A stretch of DNA of 64,000 nt, from contig CM036755.1 of assembly GCA_020796225.1 (NCBI GenBank), positions 12,164,994 to 12,228,993 of the forward strand, given 5' to 3'. This document shows positions 10,955 through 21,970 of this stretch, one piece after another (the stretch's first letter is position 1; each line of letters begins with the position of its first letter). Source of the stretch: Arion vulgaris. Lineage: Eukaryota > Mollusca > Gastropoda > Stylommatophora > Arionidae. The position numbers were made by a program, and so were the translations under genes. Under the pieces are notes generated by a model. The model was not told the DNA's origin. It searched no databases and saw nothing but the letters and a program-made list of their open reading frames with translations.

Positions 10955-11065
10955 TAGTGAGAGAGAGGAGGAGAGATAGAGAGAAAGGGGAGGAAGGGAG
11001 GATATAAAAGATATAGTTAGAGAGAGAGAGAAAGATATATATGAAGATAGAGGAAGAGATATGGG
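10955..11065. repeat. GA-rich microsatellite upstream of promoter A
   Basis: Imperfect (ga)n/(gaga ta)n tract 75-180 bases upstream of the TATA box; the unit-B promoter has the same kind of tract at 37,057-37,130. Confidence 0.85.
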
Positions 11066-11137
11066 TGACTACAATATTCATATTTTCTTATCTGTGTTAA
11101 TTGAGTTGCCAATGACAAGTCGTTTTAATCATGAAAT

Positions 11138-11146
11138 TATAAATAG
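11138..11146 (+). promoter_or_regulatory. TATA box, gene copy A
   Basis: TATAAATAG about 150 bases upstream of the exon-1 ATG, in a block (about 11,080-11,345) well conserved with unit B (37,140-37,430). Conservation of this block between diverged units supports a real core promoter. Copy A lacks the TGACGTCA found just upstream in copy B. Confidence 0.6.
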
Positions 11147-11290
11147 CTTATCATGTGACTGTCCAAGTAGGTTTACCAATACTGGCTAAGCACCAGTACG
11201 TTCGTCCAAGCAGACACTAACAGATCAGTCGACCACAGCCAGTAGATACTTTATGACTTGAAGACATTGTGTCCTGGGAGTGCTTTAGAA

Positions 11291-11333
11291 ATGGACAAAT
11301 TACTTATTTCTTTCTTCACTATGCTTTTATATG
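11291..11333 (+). pseudogene. Gene copy A exon 1 (signal peptide), probably part of a pseudogene
   Basis: ATG followed by MDKLLISFFTMLLY and a split Gly codon, then a strong donor GTAAGAA. Phase 1, the same as exon 1 of copy B (MAKLLITCFFFVLLH). The segment is hydrophobic and short, as expected for a signal peptide. It is intact itself, but the later exons of this copy have lost splice sites and frame, so a normal protein is unlikely. Confidence 0.7.
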
Positions 11334-11397
11334 GTAAGAATAATTTTACTTGATGAAATCGTTAGCTATCAATCGTTAGTTGTTTGGTTTTAGTTAT

Positions 11398-11600
11398 CTT
11401 CTTCTTCTGTGTACGCCTCATATCGACCGCTTATTAAACCACTCTATGTGGTTTGTATGTGACATGAGCCTAAGAGCGATTTACGTTGTGCCAGTTATGC
11501 GCCTATGGATGCCTAGGCCATCACATCCGATTTCTGCGCGCTTTTAAAAAAAATTAGGGTAGCTCCCTAGGTCCTTTTCCTTTGTGTTTTCATCGTTCTA
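11398..11600 (-). mobile_element. (GAA)n-tailed dispersed retroposon fragment
   Basis: Starts with cttcttcttct on the plus strand, i.e. a (GAA)n tail on the minus strand. Closely related to 20,150-20,400 (shared 'cactctatgtgg/tttgtatgtga' and 'gtgccagttatgcgcctat' blocks). No tRNA head recognised. Confidence 0.5.
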
Positions 11601-11623
11601 TAACGATCATTTTTTACCGTCTA

Positions 11624-11700
11624 TTTGGGCTTTGTGATCTTCGCCGTATATTTGGGCTTTATGATCTTCGCCGTATATTTGGGCTTTATGATGTTCGCCA
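11624..11700. repeat. 28-bp tandem triplication
   Basis: Three near copies of tttgggctttatgatcttcg plus ccgtata. Confidence 0.85.
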
Positions 11701-11869
11701 AGGAGTATGTCTACACTATGCGCCCTTTCTGACTATGTGAAACTGTTCTGGATTAGGAACATTTTCAGCCATTAGGACACATAAACTTGTCACTCGCTCG
11801 ATCGGTTTTCGGCTGTTGATGTTTGCAATGATAACAGTTTACTATTGACCTTTCAAGTAGAAGTGATCT

Positions 11870-12310
11870 GACTTTTAATTATTTATAAGTAATTGTAAGT
11901 GTTTGTTCCTTTTGTAACAAATACTCGTTGCTATTGTTTGTTCCTAGATGGAGTTGGCTGTCCACTCTTGCCGTTAAGCGTAGAGATGGGAGCTTTAATT
12001 TGTGTTCTAGGGCCAGATGAGTCGTTCTTGTTGTGTTATATCTGTGTTTATGTAGTGTGGTCTTAATATTGTCTATCCATCTTTTTCTTGGTCTTCCCTT
12101 AGCTCTAGTACCCGACATCTTTTTGTTGAATGCTGTTATTGGTGGTTGGTTGTATTTTGTTCTCATTAAATGTCCAAACCACTGCATTTGTTGTCTTTCG
12201 ATGTACTTGGTGCATGAAGTTATGCCCACTCTGTTTCTGATGTCCTTATTTCGTAGTCTGTCTTTCCTGGTGACCCCCACTGCCTTCCCAAGCATTTCAT
12301 TTCACACTTG
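11870..12310 (-). pseudogene. LINE C-terminal remnant
   Basis: Minus-strand open stretch with GVTRKDRLRNKDIRNRVGI, IERQQMQWFGHLMR and GTRAKGRPRKRWIDNI, the conserved C-terminal segment of a second group of endonuclease/RT LINEs. The part upstream is missing. Related to the fragment at 29.79-30.21 kb. Confidence 0.8.
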
Positions 12311-12695
12311 GTGAGATTTCTGTGATGAGCTTTCTGTGATGTGTTGCTGTCAGAGACCAAGTTTGGCACTTGTAATAAAGTGTTGGTGAGCTTTCTGTGA
12401 TGTGTTGCTGTCAGAGACCAAGTTTGGCACTTGTAATAAAGTGTTGGTGAGCTTTCTGTGATGTGTTGCTGTCAGAGACCAAGTTTGGCACTTGTAATAA
12501 AGTGTTGGTGAGCTTTCTGTGATGTGTTGCTGTCAGAGACAAGTTTGGCACTGGTAATAAAGTGTTGGTGAGCTTTCTGTGATGTGTTGCTGTCAGAGAC
12601 CAAGTTTGGCACTGGTAATAAAGTGTTGGTGAGCTTTCTGTGAAGTGTTGCTGTCAGAGACCAAGTTTGGCACATGTAATAAAGTGTTGGTTAGA
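12311..12695. repeat. 61-bp minisatellite, 6 copies (intron 1 of copy A)
   Basis: Units with gtgagctttctgtgatgtgt and tttggcacttgtaataaagt at 61-bp spacing, nearly identical. Confidence 0.95.
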
Positions 12696-12714
12696 AAATA
12701 CTTTTTATCAATAC

Positions 12715-12960
12715 TTAATACTCGTAAGTGGTTAAGCCCTTTGCCTTGTGCGTCGAAGGTCGTGGGTTCGAGTCCGGACCTCGCCGTTCTGTTCACGAGT
12801 GCAGTTTTTTTTCCAGAGACCCTAGGATTGTTGCTGAAGCTACGGAGTTCGTGCTTTGTGCAATACTCTCGGCAGGTGGTGTACCATTTCTGCTGAGAGG
12901 GACCTAGCCATATGGGGTAAAACCCGGTGCAATGAAGTCAATCCTTCAGCTTTAAAATCC
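12715..12960 (+). mobile_element. SINE family 1 copy, slightly 5'-truncated
   Basis: tRNA-like head (gtggttaagccctttgcctt, then B box gggttcgagtcc), body with gagttcgtgctttgtgcaat and 'ctcggcaggtggtgtaccat', end in 'ccttcagctttaaaa'. Same family as 26,919-27,172 and 53,896-54,245. Confidence 0.85.
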
Positions 12961-13009
12961 TTTTATACTTAATACTCGAATTAATGTTTCTGACTCAGTC
13001 TATGCTTCG

Positions 13010-14150
13010 GAAGATTCATAATGGCAGGTTGTAGTATGAGTGGATGTCCTCTATAGAAGTTTCTAACCTACAGAGTGGCAGGTTGTAGTATGAGTGGATG
13101 TCCTCTATAGAAGTTTCTAACCTACAGAGTGGCAGGTTGTAGTATGAGTGGATGTCCTCTATAGAAGTTTCTAACCTACAGAGTGGCAGGTTGTAGTATG
13201 AGTGGATGTCCTCTATAGAAGTTTCTAACCTACAGAGTGGCAGGTTGTAGTATGAGTGGATGTCGTCTATAGAAGTTTCTAACCTACAGAGTGGCAGGTT
13301 GTAGTATGAGTGGATGTCGTCTATAGAAGTTTCTAACCTACAGAGTGGCAGGTTGTAGTATGAGTGGATGTCCTCTATAGAAGTTTCTAACCTACAGAGT
13401 GGCAGGTTGTAGTATGAGTGGATGTCCTCTATAGAAGTTTCTAACCTACAGAGTGGCAGGTTGTAGTATGAGTGGATGTCCTCTATAGAAGTTTCTAACC
13501 TACAGAGTGGCAGGTTGTAGTATGAGTGGATGTCGTCTATAGAAGTTTCTAACCTACAGGTGGCAGGTTGTAGTATGAGTGGATGTCGTCTATAGAAGTT
13601 TCTAACCTACAGAGTGGCAGGTTGTAGTATGAGTGGATGTCCTCTATAGAAGTTTCTAACCTACAGAGTGGCAGGTTGTAGTATGAGTGGATGTCGTCTA
13701 TAGAAGTTTCTAACCTACAGAGTGGCAGGTTGTAGTATGAGTGGATGTCCTCTATAGAAGTTTCTAACCTACAGAGTGGCAGGTTGTAGTATGAGTGGAT
13801 GTCCTCTATAGAAGTTTCTAACCTACAGAGTGGCAGGTTGTAGTATGAGTGGATGTCCTCTATAGAAGTTTCTAACCTACAGAGTGGCAGGTTGTAGTAT
13901 GAGTGGATGTCCTCTATAGAAGTTTCTAACCTACAGAGTGGCAGGTTGTAGTATGAGTGGATGTCCTCTATAGAAGTTTCTAACCTACAGAGTGGCAGGT
14001 TGTAGTATGAGTGGATGTCCTCTATAGAAGTTTCTAACCTACAGAGTGGCAGGTTGTAGTATGAGTGGATGTCGTCTATAGAAGTTTCTAACCTACAGAG
14101 TGGCAGGTTGTAGTATGAGTGGATGTCCTCTATAGAAGTTTCTAACCTAC
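13010..14150. repeat. 54-bp minisatellite, about 21 copies (intron 1 of copy A)
   Basis: Nearly identical units with gagtggcaggttgtagtatg and ctatagaagtttctaaccta. A C/G variant (gtcctc or gtcgtc) is scattered among units. Unit B has only about four diverged copies at 37.69-37.94 kb, so the array grew in A. Confidence 0.95.
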
Positions 14151-14154
14151 GAGA

Positions 14155-14940
14155 CTACGTGTATCTCATGTCTTGGTCATGTGCTATATTAGACAGAGAG
14201 AAGCATAATAAATATATAAACATCATTGTTGGGAGTTTAGAATGGATAAGAGGATGTTCTTCAGTCTCTTGAAACCTACTGTTGGATGAGGACACTAGAA
14301 TAGACGTTGATTCAATAGAGCGACTTAAGGAGTTTGGAATTACACGTTGTACAAGTAGAGATTGTTGCTTGAGGGGCAGAGAGATAAGTGTATTTAACCA
14401 GCAAGCGACAGGAACCATCAGTATGCATACCCTTCGAAAATCTGTTGGGAGGACCGAGTACTATGTGCTAGAGTGAGACATCAGGAAAAAGTGGTTACAA
14501 TATCAGTACTGAACTTCATTAAGATACAAGAAATTAAATAGTTCGGCAACATAAATATATTACCAACAGACAGTGCGCCTCAAAGAGCTATGTTACTCCA
14601 GATACAGTGGATTAGCAAAAGGCTGTCATCAAAGATGGACATCGGAGATAACATAGGTAACGAAAACACTGTTTATGAATCACCACATGTTCCGTCCTAA
14701 AATCTCTGTTTATCATGACGCTGTAAGAAAAACATGATTAGAGGAACGAACAGAAGTATAAAGTAATAACTACAGCAGCAGGTTGAACACACACACAATA
14801 CTACAAATCAAATACTAAGTTTTGTTCATGAGGATGTACTGAATGAATTCAGTCTTCATCTTCTTTGAGTTCGTTCTTACCACCAATTTTAATCACTCTT
14901 TGTGATATGTTTGATCTTTGACAAGAACGTGTATGCGTTG
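14155..14940. other. Unit-conserved intronic DNA
   Basis: No gene seen. Contains a single copy (14,255-14,310) of the sequence repeated six times at 41.97-42.31 kb in unit B, the empty site of the unit-B Helitron (about 14,238) and the empty site of the unit-B 1.64-kb retroposon (about 14,390). Confidence 0.6.
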
Positions 14941-15170
14941 CAAAACAATGACAAAATACAGCACGTTTCGACCAACAAGGCCTTTATCAAGCAAACGAAC
15001 AAGCAGGAGTGACAAATTAAAATGAAACACAAATGGACGACCAAATACAAACGTATCAGATTTTCCTTAGATACGTTTGTATTTGGTCGTCCATTTGTGT
15101 TTCATTTATTGTCACTCTTTTATTCATTTGCTGATAAAACGCTGTGTCAGCATTTACTATTTTGTCATTA
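14940..15170. mobile_element. Inverted pair of Penelope-like terminal sequences
   Basis: Left half carries the tttcgacc...ggcctttatcaag motif of the element at 4.26 kb in the same orientation; the right half is a diverged inverted copy. The centre is a perfect 38-bp inverted repeat (15,020-15,057 and 15,070-15,107) with a 12-base loop, extended outward by matching gtgacaa/ttgtcac. Penelope-like elements often insert as inverted or partial-tandem copies, which fits. Confidence 0.6.
14963..14991 (-). ncRNA. Hammerhead-like motif (degenerate)
   Basis: Minus strand: ttgataaaggccttgttggt followed by cgaaac, the same degenerate core as at 4,261-4,290, with UUGAUAA instead of CUGAUGA. Likely inactive. 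Confidence 0.35.
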
Positions 15171-15840
15171 TTTTATATTTAATAACTACAGTACTTTGTA
15201 ATTACGTGTTTTGTAAAAATAGACCTCACCGTTCGAAAGCAATGACAAACTACTGAACGTATAAGTGGTGCCTAGAAAATCAACGACTCGTTTAATGTGT
15301 TGATGGCTACGCCCTTTAGGATATGCGATTTTCATTGTAAGTAGAGCTAAAGAAGAGCGCAGAAGAATATCCAATTTATTAGCTTCAATCTCAGTTTACA
15401 TATAGCAACTGTGCCAAGATTGCCAAGATATGCCAATTACAGCTACAAGAAAAGTTGTGATTCACCTAGAACAAACTATGTGACACAAAACCTATTGTCT
15501 CCTGAGACAGAGGAAAATGATATAATAAAGGAGAAATGGATAATGGAGACACAATAATGTTGCTCAACGTTCTTCTTCTTCTTTTGTCGTCAGACTTCTA
15601 CCGGGTTGCTGCTCAGTGTCGTAGTTAACTGTTTTGTCTTCACTTTCTTCTGCTGAAATGTGTTTTACCAATCGATAGCGCATTGATTTTGAGATAATAT
15701 ATACTCAAATATTACAGTAGAGAAAAGTGCGTAGAATGACGTATTGATCTGTAGGTAATAGGGACTTTGTACTAACATCTAACCATATATAAACAAAGAT
15801 GAATGTAATTGTATATATATATATATATATATCTGTCCCA
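15171..15840. other. Intronic DNA with a TA microsatellite
   Basis: No gene seen. The piece 15,330-15,545 resembles 21,590-21,760 (shared 'cctattgtctcctgagacag'), a dispersed or locally duplicated block. A (ta)n tract ends the stretch at about 15,812-15,831. Confidence 0.5.
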
Positions 15841-16776
15841 ATTGTTTGAAGATATCTGGACATCCTACGTGTGAAATTTCCCAAGAGGATAGCTTTCATA
15901 CATGGGCAATGGAAAAATGATAAAACTGGATTATTTATTCGTTTCTATAACCATATTCAAACTTAACGCAATTGGTCATGTACAGAAATCACCTAATACG
16001 TGTATCTATGTTTTAACGTTCGTGTCACGTGATACGCACAACGGTCATGTTGTTAATTTCAGGTCATGTGATGCTCACAGCGGTCACATATTACGAATAC
16101 AAATATATTTATTGGTTTTTCAACATGTCTGTCCGGTGGCAGAATGCAATACATTCTTGGCTGCTATGTTGGAGACCAATGTTCAGTTCACCGGAAGGAT
16201 AACAAATTTGTTTAACATTTTATTTTTATTCTGACAATGTTATACAAAATGTCCATCGTGTCAAATTATGAGAACTACAGAAATTTCTTTTGCAACGATA
16301 TAACTGACTCTGAATAAATTCTATTTGCAAATTGTTATTGTCAGCTTTTGCCGGAATTTATTGTATCGTGTTTTACTGGCAATCAGAATGAGACATTTTA
16401 ATTTGATCTGTTCAGCGACAAGTTTTCCCCAAGCATGAAGAAAAACGTATTGTTTTAAAGGAAAGAAGGCCTGTCTCCCAGCGTGTTCGTAGCGCGTTGG
16501 ACAACGAGTAACAAGCTCCCTGTGAGTGCGGGTTCAATTCCGCGGGCTGGCTGAAAAGCCACAGGTTCTCCAGATTTACGGTGTTTGTGGCCCGAACCGA
16601 AGGTTACGATGTCCATGGCACGGCCGAAAAACTGAAAGCTCAAGTGCTTCTGGATCAGTTAAAAAAAAAAAAGGAAGAAGCAGATTTTGAGGAACGTTGC
16701 ATATTTCTTTAATATTTGGGACTTTACTACTAGATGTAAACTAAATTCTCTGTGCGAAGAACGGATAAAACTGATA
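15840..16776 (+). mobile_element. Dispersed repeat R1, copy 2
   Basis: Second copy of R1, with the same start (tgtttgaagatatctggaca), the ttttactggcaatcagaatg block and an end 'ctgtgcgaagaacggataaaactgatagt' that matches the end of copy 1 with CTAG changed to ATAG. It lacks the arrays of copy 1 and is interrupted by a SINE. Confidence 0.5.
16477..16672 (+). mobile_element. SINE family 2 copy
   Basis: gcgtgttcgtagcgcgttgg head, ggttcaattccgcgg B box, accgaaggttac body, end at an 11-base A run (aaaaaaaaaaa). Inserted inside R1 copy 2. Confidence 0.85.
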
Positions 16777-16779
16777 GTA

Positions 16780-17390
16780 TTGAATAAATAAGAAGTAAGT
16801 GTGTAGAATCATGACGCATCGATTCAATGGAATACGAACTTAGGACTCAATTTGCATTAGTACGATTTAACGACTGATAAATGTGTATATTATTTGACCC
16901 TAAGGTAGCATGTGTTTGTTGTGACTTCGTTATCTTTTTATAATCACCTGCCTCTATGAGGAAGCCTGGAGTGTCATGATAACAGTTAGGTTAACTGATA
17001 TTAAACAACAGGTCTAGGATTTTTAATAAGATCACATGGTTTCGTAGTTAAACATACTTTAAAAAACAGTCTTGTCTTGACCTTGACCCCAGACAATATG
17101 TCCGACTAGCTCAGACGAAAAAATTTAATTCCTGTTTAATGAGGTCTGGTTTTCATATGTGTTTGATAGACCAGTGTGGGGTTTTCTGCAACTTTTCACA
17201 ATTCTACATGCCCATGGTTTATTTATTGATGAGAAATGTTAATAATACTGATATTCCTTAGTGTTAAACTTCATTTGTAACATAATATAACATTGATCTT
17301 GCATCGTTGGGCATCGAGTACAACACCATATGCAAAAATCATGTTCATCAATTCCTGTCTTAGTCTGACTCGACCTGTTCACTAGACACC
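16780..17390. other. Unit-conserved intronic DNA
   Basis: No gene or repeat family recognised. Colinear with 45.25-45.68 kb of unit B (shared 'gaatcatga.gcatcgattc' and 'gacttcgttatctttt'). Confidence 0.5.
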
Positions 17391-17394
17391 TTTC

Positions 17395-17637
17395 AGAACC
17401 TACATACGCTGGATCCTTTTTGTTGGCTTGTTCATAGACACCTTTTCAGGCTAACCTACAGCTGGATCTGTTCATGGCTTGTTCATAAACACCTTTCCCA
17501 GGCTAACCTACAGCTGGGTCTGTTCATGACTTGTTCATAGACACCTTTCCCGAGCTAACATACAGCTGGATCTGTTCATGGCTTGTTCATAGACACCTTT
17601 CCCGAGCTAACATACAGCTGGATCTGTTCATGGTGAG
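17395..17637. repeat. 57-bp tandem repeat, about 4-5 copies
   Basis: Units with cttgttcatagacacctttc and 'ctaacatacagctggatc', moderately diverged. Confidence 0.8.
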
Positions 17638-17786
17638 CTCCTCCTAGTCGTATATATTCATGTCAAATGTCTTTAAATCATGCTTGCATACATCTTTGTA
17701 ATAAAGGAAAAGTTGTCTTACCGTTTGTTTACTAAAAGTATGTTCCCTGTATAGATTATCATTGGATATCTGGCCGTCATATATCT

Positions 17787-18705
17787 GTGTTAGGTGACCC
17801 AACCATCTTAAGTGATGTTTATCTATCTGTGTTAGGTGACCCAACCATCTTAAGTGATGTTTATCTATCTGTGTTAGGTGACCCAACCATCTTAAGTGAT
17901 GTTTATCTATCTGTGTTAGGTGACTCAACCATCTTAAGTGATGTTTATCTATCTGTGTTAGGTGACCCAACCATCTTAAGTGGTGTTTATCTATCTGTGT
18001 TAGGTGACCCAACCATCTTAAGTGATGTTTATCTATCTGTGTTAGGTGACCCAACCATCTTAAGTGATGTTTATCTATCTGTGTTAGGTGACCCAACCAT
18101 CTTAAGTGATGTTTATCTATCTGTGTTAGGTGACCCAACCATCTTAAGTGGTGTTTATCTATCTGTGTTAGGTGACCCAACCATCTTAAGTGATGTTTAT
18201 CTATCTGTGTTAGGTGACCCAACCATCTTAAGTGATGTTTATCTATCTGTGTTAGGTATTAACCATCTTAAGTGATGTTTATCTATCTGTGTTAGGTGAC
18301 TCAACCATCTTAAGTGATGTTTATCTATCTGTGTTAGGTATTATACTATCTTAAGTGATGTTTATCTATCTGTGTTAGGTGACAACCATCTTAAGTGAGT
18401 GTTTATCTATCTGTGTTAGGTGACCCAACCATCTTAAGTGATGTTTATCTATCTGTATTAGTGACTATCATCTTAAGTGATGTTTATCTATCTGTGTTAG
18501 GTGACCAACCATCTAAGTGATGTTTATCTATCTGTGTTAGGTGACCCAACCATCTTAAGTGATGTTTATCTATCTGTGTTAGGTGACTCAACCATCTTAA
18601 GTGATGTTTATCTATCTGTGTTAGGTGACTCAACCATCTTAAGTGATGTTTATCTATCTGTGTTGGTAATACCATCTTAAGTGATGTTTATCTATCTATA
18701 TCCTC
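17787..18705. repeat. 42-bp minisatellite, about 22 copies (intron 1 of copy A)
   Basis: Units of ttaagtgatgtttatctatc plus tgtgttaggtgacccaacca and flanking bases at 42 bp; copies decay towards the 3' end with indels. 42 is a multiple of three, so long reading frames cross it on both strands without meaning. Not present in unit B. Confidence 0.95.
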
Positions 18706-19762
18706 TTCGTGTACCGATTGACATAAAGGCTTCTACAAGAGACTTCCACTGTTACCGTTCTGCTTGCTTTCTACAACCGTCTCCACGTCAGACCACACTC
18801 CTTCAGCTCTCTCTCTCTCCACAGTTCTTCTCCATGTCTCCTTTGGATTTCCAGGTCGCTTCTTCCTATCCGCTGTCCATCTGAGATCTGTCCTAGCTAA
18901 TGTCCCCCTTGCATCGACATACATGTCCAAACCACCTCCATCTTCACCTCTTAATGATGGTCTCCAACGATGGTCTGTTCGTTTTAAAAACTCCTCATTT
19001 GTTATGGAATTTCCATAGAAAATTTCAGATCTTCTTAAACATTTATTCTGAAATGTCTCCAACTTGTGTATTATGTGTTGGGTCATGTCCCACCATTCAC
19101 TACTGTATATAGCACTCAAGTAAATACTTCCTATATATTTTAAGTTTTGTCCTAAGATTTTGTCCTTTGTTTTCAGGTTTTGTTGAGCATAGCAAAAGTT
19201 TGTCTTGCCTTCTTAATTTTTTGTCGATGATATCCTTTTCTGAATCTCCATCTTGCGATACTGTACTTCCCAGGTATATAAAATCCTGGACTTCCTCTAT
19301 AACTTCATTTTGTAATACAATTGAGTTCTCAAATTTATGATTATTTCTCATTATCTTCGTTTTTGCTATATTTATTTGAAGTTCTATTGTTTGAGCTGTT
19401 CTGGAAAGTGTATCTAATTTTCTTTGAACATCCTCGTATCTGCTGACCAAAAGACTAATATCATCAGCATATTCAAATCTTCAGAACTGATGTAAGTGTC
19501 CATCAGATATCTCTATTATTTATCCTTTATGGTTTCTCTCATCAGCAGTCCATGGCAAGGTTAAACAGGAATGTTGAAAGAATACATCCCTGTCCAACTC
19601 CTGTATTGACCTCGAAACACCCTGTCAGCTGGCTATAGCATACTACTTGACACTGAAAGTCCGTATATAATGCTTTAATTACACTGACCATCTTTACTGG
19701 TATTCCATAATGACGAAGTATCTTCCATAGCCATTCTCTGTGTAGGCTATCAAATGGTATAG
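18706..19762 (-). pseudogene. LINE RT to C-terminus remnant
   Basis: Minus strand from 19,762: FDSLHREWLWKILRHYGIP, then VGQGCILSTFLFNLAMD (RT motifs), a short gap at the expected ADD box, DFIYLGSTVSQDGDSEKDI, KLETFQNKCLRR and LRWTADRKKRPGNPKETWRR, the C-terminal segment. Several frameshifts. The order is that of endonuclease/RT LINEs. Confidence 0.8.
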
Positions 19763-19764
19763 AT

Positions 19765-19880
19765 CAGTGTTTCCCAAAGTGGGCTGTACCACCCCCAGTG
19801 GGCGCTGAAGCATTCTAGGGGGTGACAGTGGGTTCAAAATAATTTGGGGGGTGTTCAGGCGATTATGAGTCTGGCTCCTT
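19765..19880. mobile_element. hAT-type transposon end
   Basis: Starts cagtgtttcccaaagtgggc and runs through ggtgacagtgggttcaaaat and 'ggggggtgttcaggcgatta'. The CAGNGNTTCCCAAA-type terminus is typical of hAT elements and the sequence matches 61,975-62,090. The other end is not seen here. Confidence 0.6.
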
Positions 19881-19889
19881 AAGAAGAAA

Positions 19890-20150
19890 TTAATACTAAA
19901 TATCTTAAAGTATCTATAAGTTTGTCAGGAGTGTTATGATATCTGCTGGGAGAGATTGAGCAGCTATAACTTTGTCAGGAGTGTTATGATATCTGTTCAA
20001 TAACCACTAACCAATACTTCAAAAATGAGATAGAGTTATTGTTATTTTACATTGCATACGCAGATACTTTTATTGCATACTGATACTTTTACATTGCATA
20101 CGAAGGTACTTTTACATTGCATACGAAGGTACTTTTAAGAAACAAACTCT
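19890..20150. repeat. Small local tandem duplications
   Basis: Two copies of tttgtcaggagtgttatgat (period about 52) and four copies of a 'ttttacattgcatac' unit. Confidence 0.7.
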
Positions 20151-20400
20151 ACTTCTTCTTCTTCGAATGCTCCATATCGGTCACTTGTTAAAGCACTCTT
20201 TGTGATTTGTATGTGATCCGAGCCTATTAGCGATTGTATGCTGTGCCAGTAATGCGCCTACAAGTAGGCCAGCACATCTGATTTCTGCAACTCGTTTTGT
20301 TACTAGGGTAGCTTCTGGCCCTACCTCAGTCACCTCTTACAACATGCCATGTAGGTCGCAGTGGTACTATTATTCGCTCCCCCAGCGAGCTCCGGCAACA
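20150..20400 (-). mobile_element. (GAA)n-tailed dispersed retroposon fragment
   Basis: Plus strand begins cttcttcttcttcg; related to 11,398-11,600 and ending in a block (cagtcacctcttacaacatg) similar to 2,555-2,610. Probably a SINE or LINE 3' piece on the minus strand. Confidence 0.5.
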
Positions 20401-20735
20401 CACGGGCGTAAAACATACATAATTCTATTGTTTATAATATTTGTTGGCCAACATTTCATGCCAAATCTGACAGTCTTGTTTGACTCTAACATATTCAATA
20501 TGGCAAGATGGTTCGGTATTATTGATTGCAGCTAGTCTCTGCAGAATGAGAACACAATTTTCACTTAACTTTTAATGAGAACATTTTAATTAATGTAATC
20601 AACTGACAAATAATTTTTATAAGTAAAACTGTTGCTTGGTGAGTTCAGATTTGTAACTTAGTTCTAGTTGTTAGATAGATAGATAGATTATAGATAGAGA
20701 TTAGATAGATATTCTAGTTGTTGTTGAACCCCTAG
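20401..20735. other. AT-rich DNA with a short (gata)n tract
   Basis: Nothing recognised apart from the agatagatagatagat tract at about 20,675-20,710. Confidence 0.5.
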
Positions 20736-21150
20736 GAATTAAGGGTTTTCGTCATTTTTCCTATAGTACGTGGGGAGTGGGGAGAGTGTCAGGCTTTCTT
20801 GCTGAGCTGGTAATTATAGTGCGATCATTGATTCCGGGGAGTTATACACTTACATACGACTTGTACTTTGTTACTTCTTACAGTTGCTTTGCATTTATGC
20901 AAATTTTTCATTAGACATCGGCCAGGAGGTGCATGCATTCATTAGGATTTAGGACCTGAGATACGCGTCTGCGCTTGTTTTACTATTATCCAGAGTAGTT
21001 CTCTCTCGCTCCCCACCATAGTCGGACGCGATCCTCTGTCTGTTTCCAAGGTCACCACAGGAGGTGTGTAGGGTCTTGATCAGTACCAGTTCACTGACTC
21101 TGGTGTATCGTTGTTCCTTTACGTTTTTGCCTGCGATCCCAGATCACTTT
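20736..21150 (-). mobile_element. Diverged relative of the 1.64-kb retroposon
   Basis: Shares gacatcggccaggaggtgca, 'aaggtcacca', 'gggtcttgatcagta' and 'cactgactctggtg' in order with 43,790-44,010 of the retroposon in unit B. Decayed; no coding potential kept. Confidence 0.5.
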
Positions 21151-21219
21151 AGTAAGGAATAACCCTTTGGAATAGACAAATAATAGTAAATACTAAAATA
21201 TAACCTAACTCAAATACCA

Positions 21220-21385
21220 TGATTTTTGTCGCATATTTTGTTTGGCTAGAATACCAAGCCGCCACTGTGTCCAACATATTTCCATCTTCTCTTTTAATAA
21301 CAGCTGTTACTAGTATTTGACCAGACATGTCTCTGATCTTATCCCTTTTCTTGATTATGTATGACATATGTATAATGTGCATTCT
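21220..21385 (-). pseudogene. LINE C-terminal fragment
   Basis: Minus strand KKRDKIRDMSGQILVTAVIK matches RRSDEIRDMSGQPLVTTVIR of the LINE at 35.4-35.5 kb. Its paralogue in unit B is the fragment at 45.87-48.12 kb, which has since been expanded by a minisatellite and split by a SINE. Confidence 0.65.
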
Positions 21386-21780
21386 GTATGGTCAACTCAC
21401 TAACTGGTACTAGACAGTATGGACGCCATTATTACTCTTCTTTGACACCTGCAAACGTAATCTAACTTCATTCCGTGTAGACAAAGAACATTCTATATGG
21501 ACAACTAGCAACTGCTACTATACAGCATGGGCGTCCAATACTACGCTTCAAAACGAAAAAGAAAAAACACCATTACATATGAACGCAAAAAGGCGCAGAG
21601 GCAGAAGAACATCCATGTATCAGTTCTAGTCTCAGTTTCATAGCAACTTGCTGGATTGCACTCCAGAATACCATTCTCACAAGAAACGTTATGATTCAGC
21701 TCAGACATACTACGTAACTCAAAACCTATTGTCTCCTGAGACAAAGAGGCTAGCGATGATGATGATGTATAATGTATATG

Positions 21781-21970
21781 TGTGCTTTCTGTTGCAGGTA
21801 TATGTGCAGCAGCGAGATCTTGTAGATATATATATATATACTTTCTGTTGCAGGTATATGTGCAGCAGGTGAATCTTGTAGATATATATAAATACTTTCT
21901 ATTTGAGTATATGTGCAGCAGGCGAATCTTGTAGATATATATATATATACTTTCTGTTGGATATATGTGC
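21781..21970 (+). repeat. 54-56-bp tandem repeat carrying splice acceptors, 4 copies (copy A)
   Basis: Each unit has a (ta)n tract, ctttctgttgcag and then the head of exon 2 (gtatatgtgcagcaggtgaa). Acceptors: intact CAG at 21,797 and 21,853; third copy reads ttgag; fourth, next to the exon, reads gttggat with the AG lost. So acceptor plus exon start was tandemly duplicated, and the copy nearest the exon is broken. Confidence 0.8.

Noticed and set aside
17644..18275. Reading frames of 162-192 codons with a 14-residue repeat
   Set aside because: By-product of the 42-bp minisatellite; not shared with unit B and no gene context.
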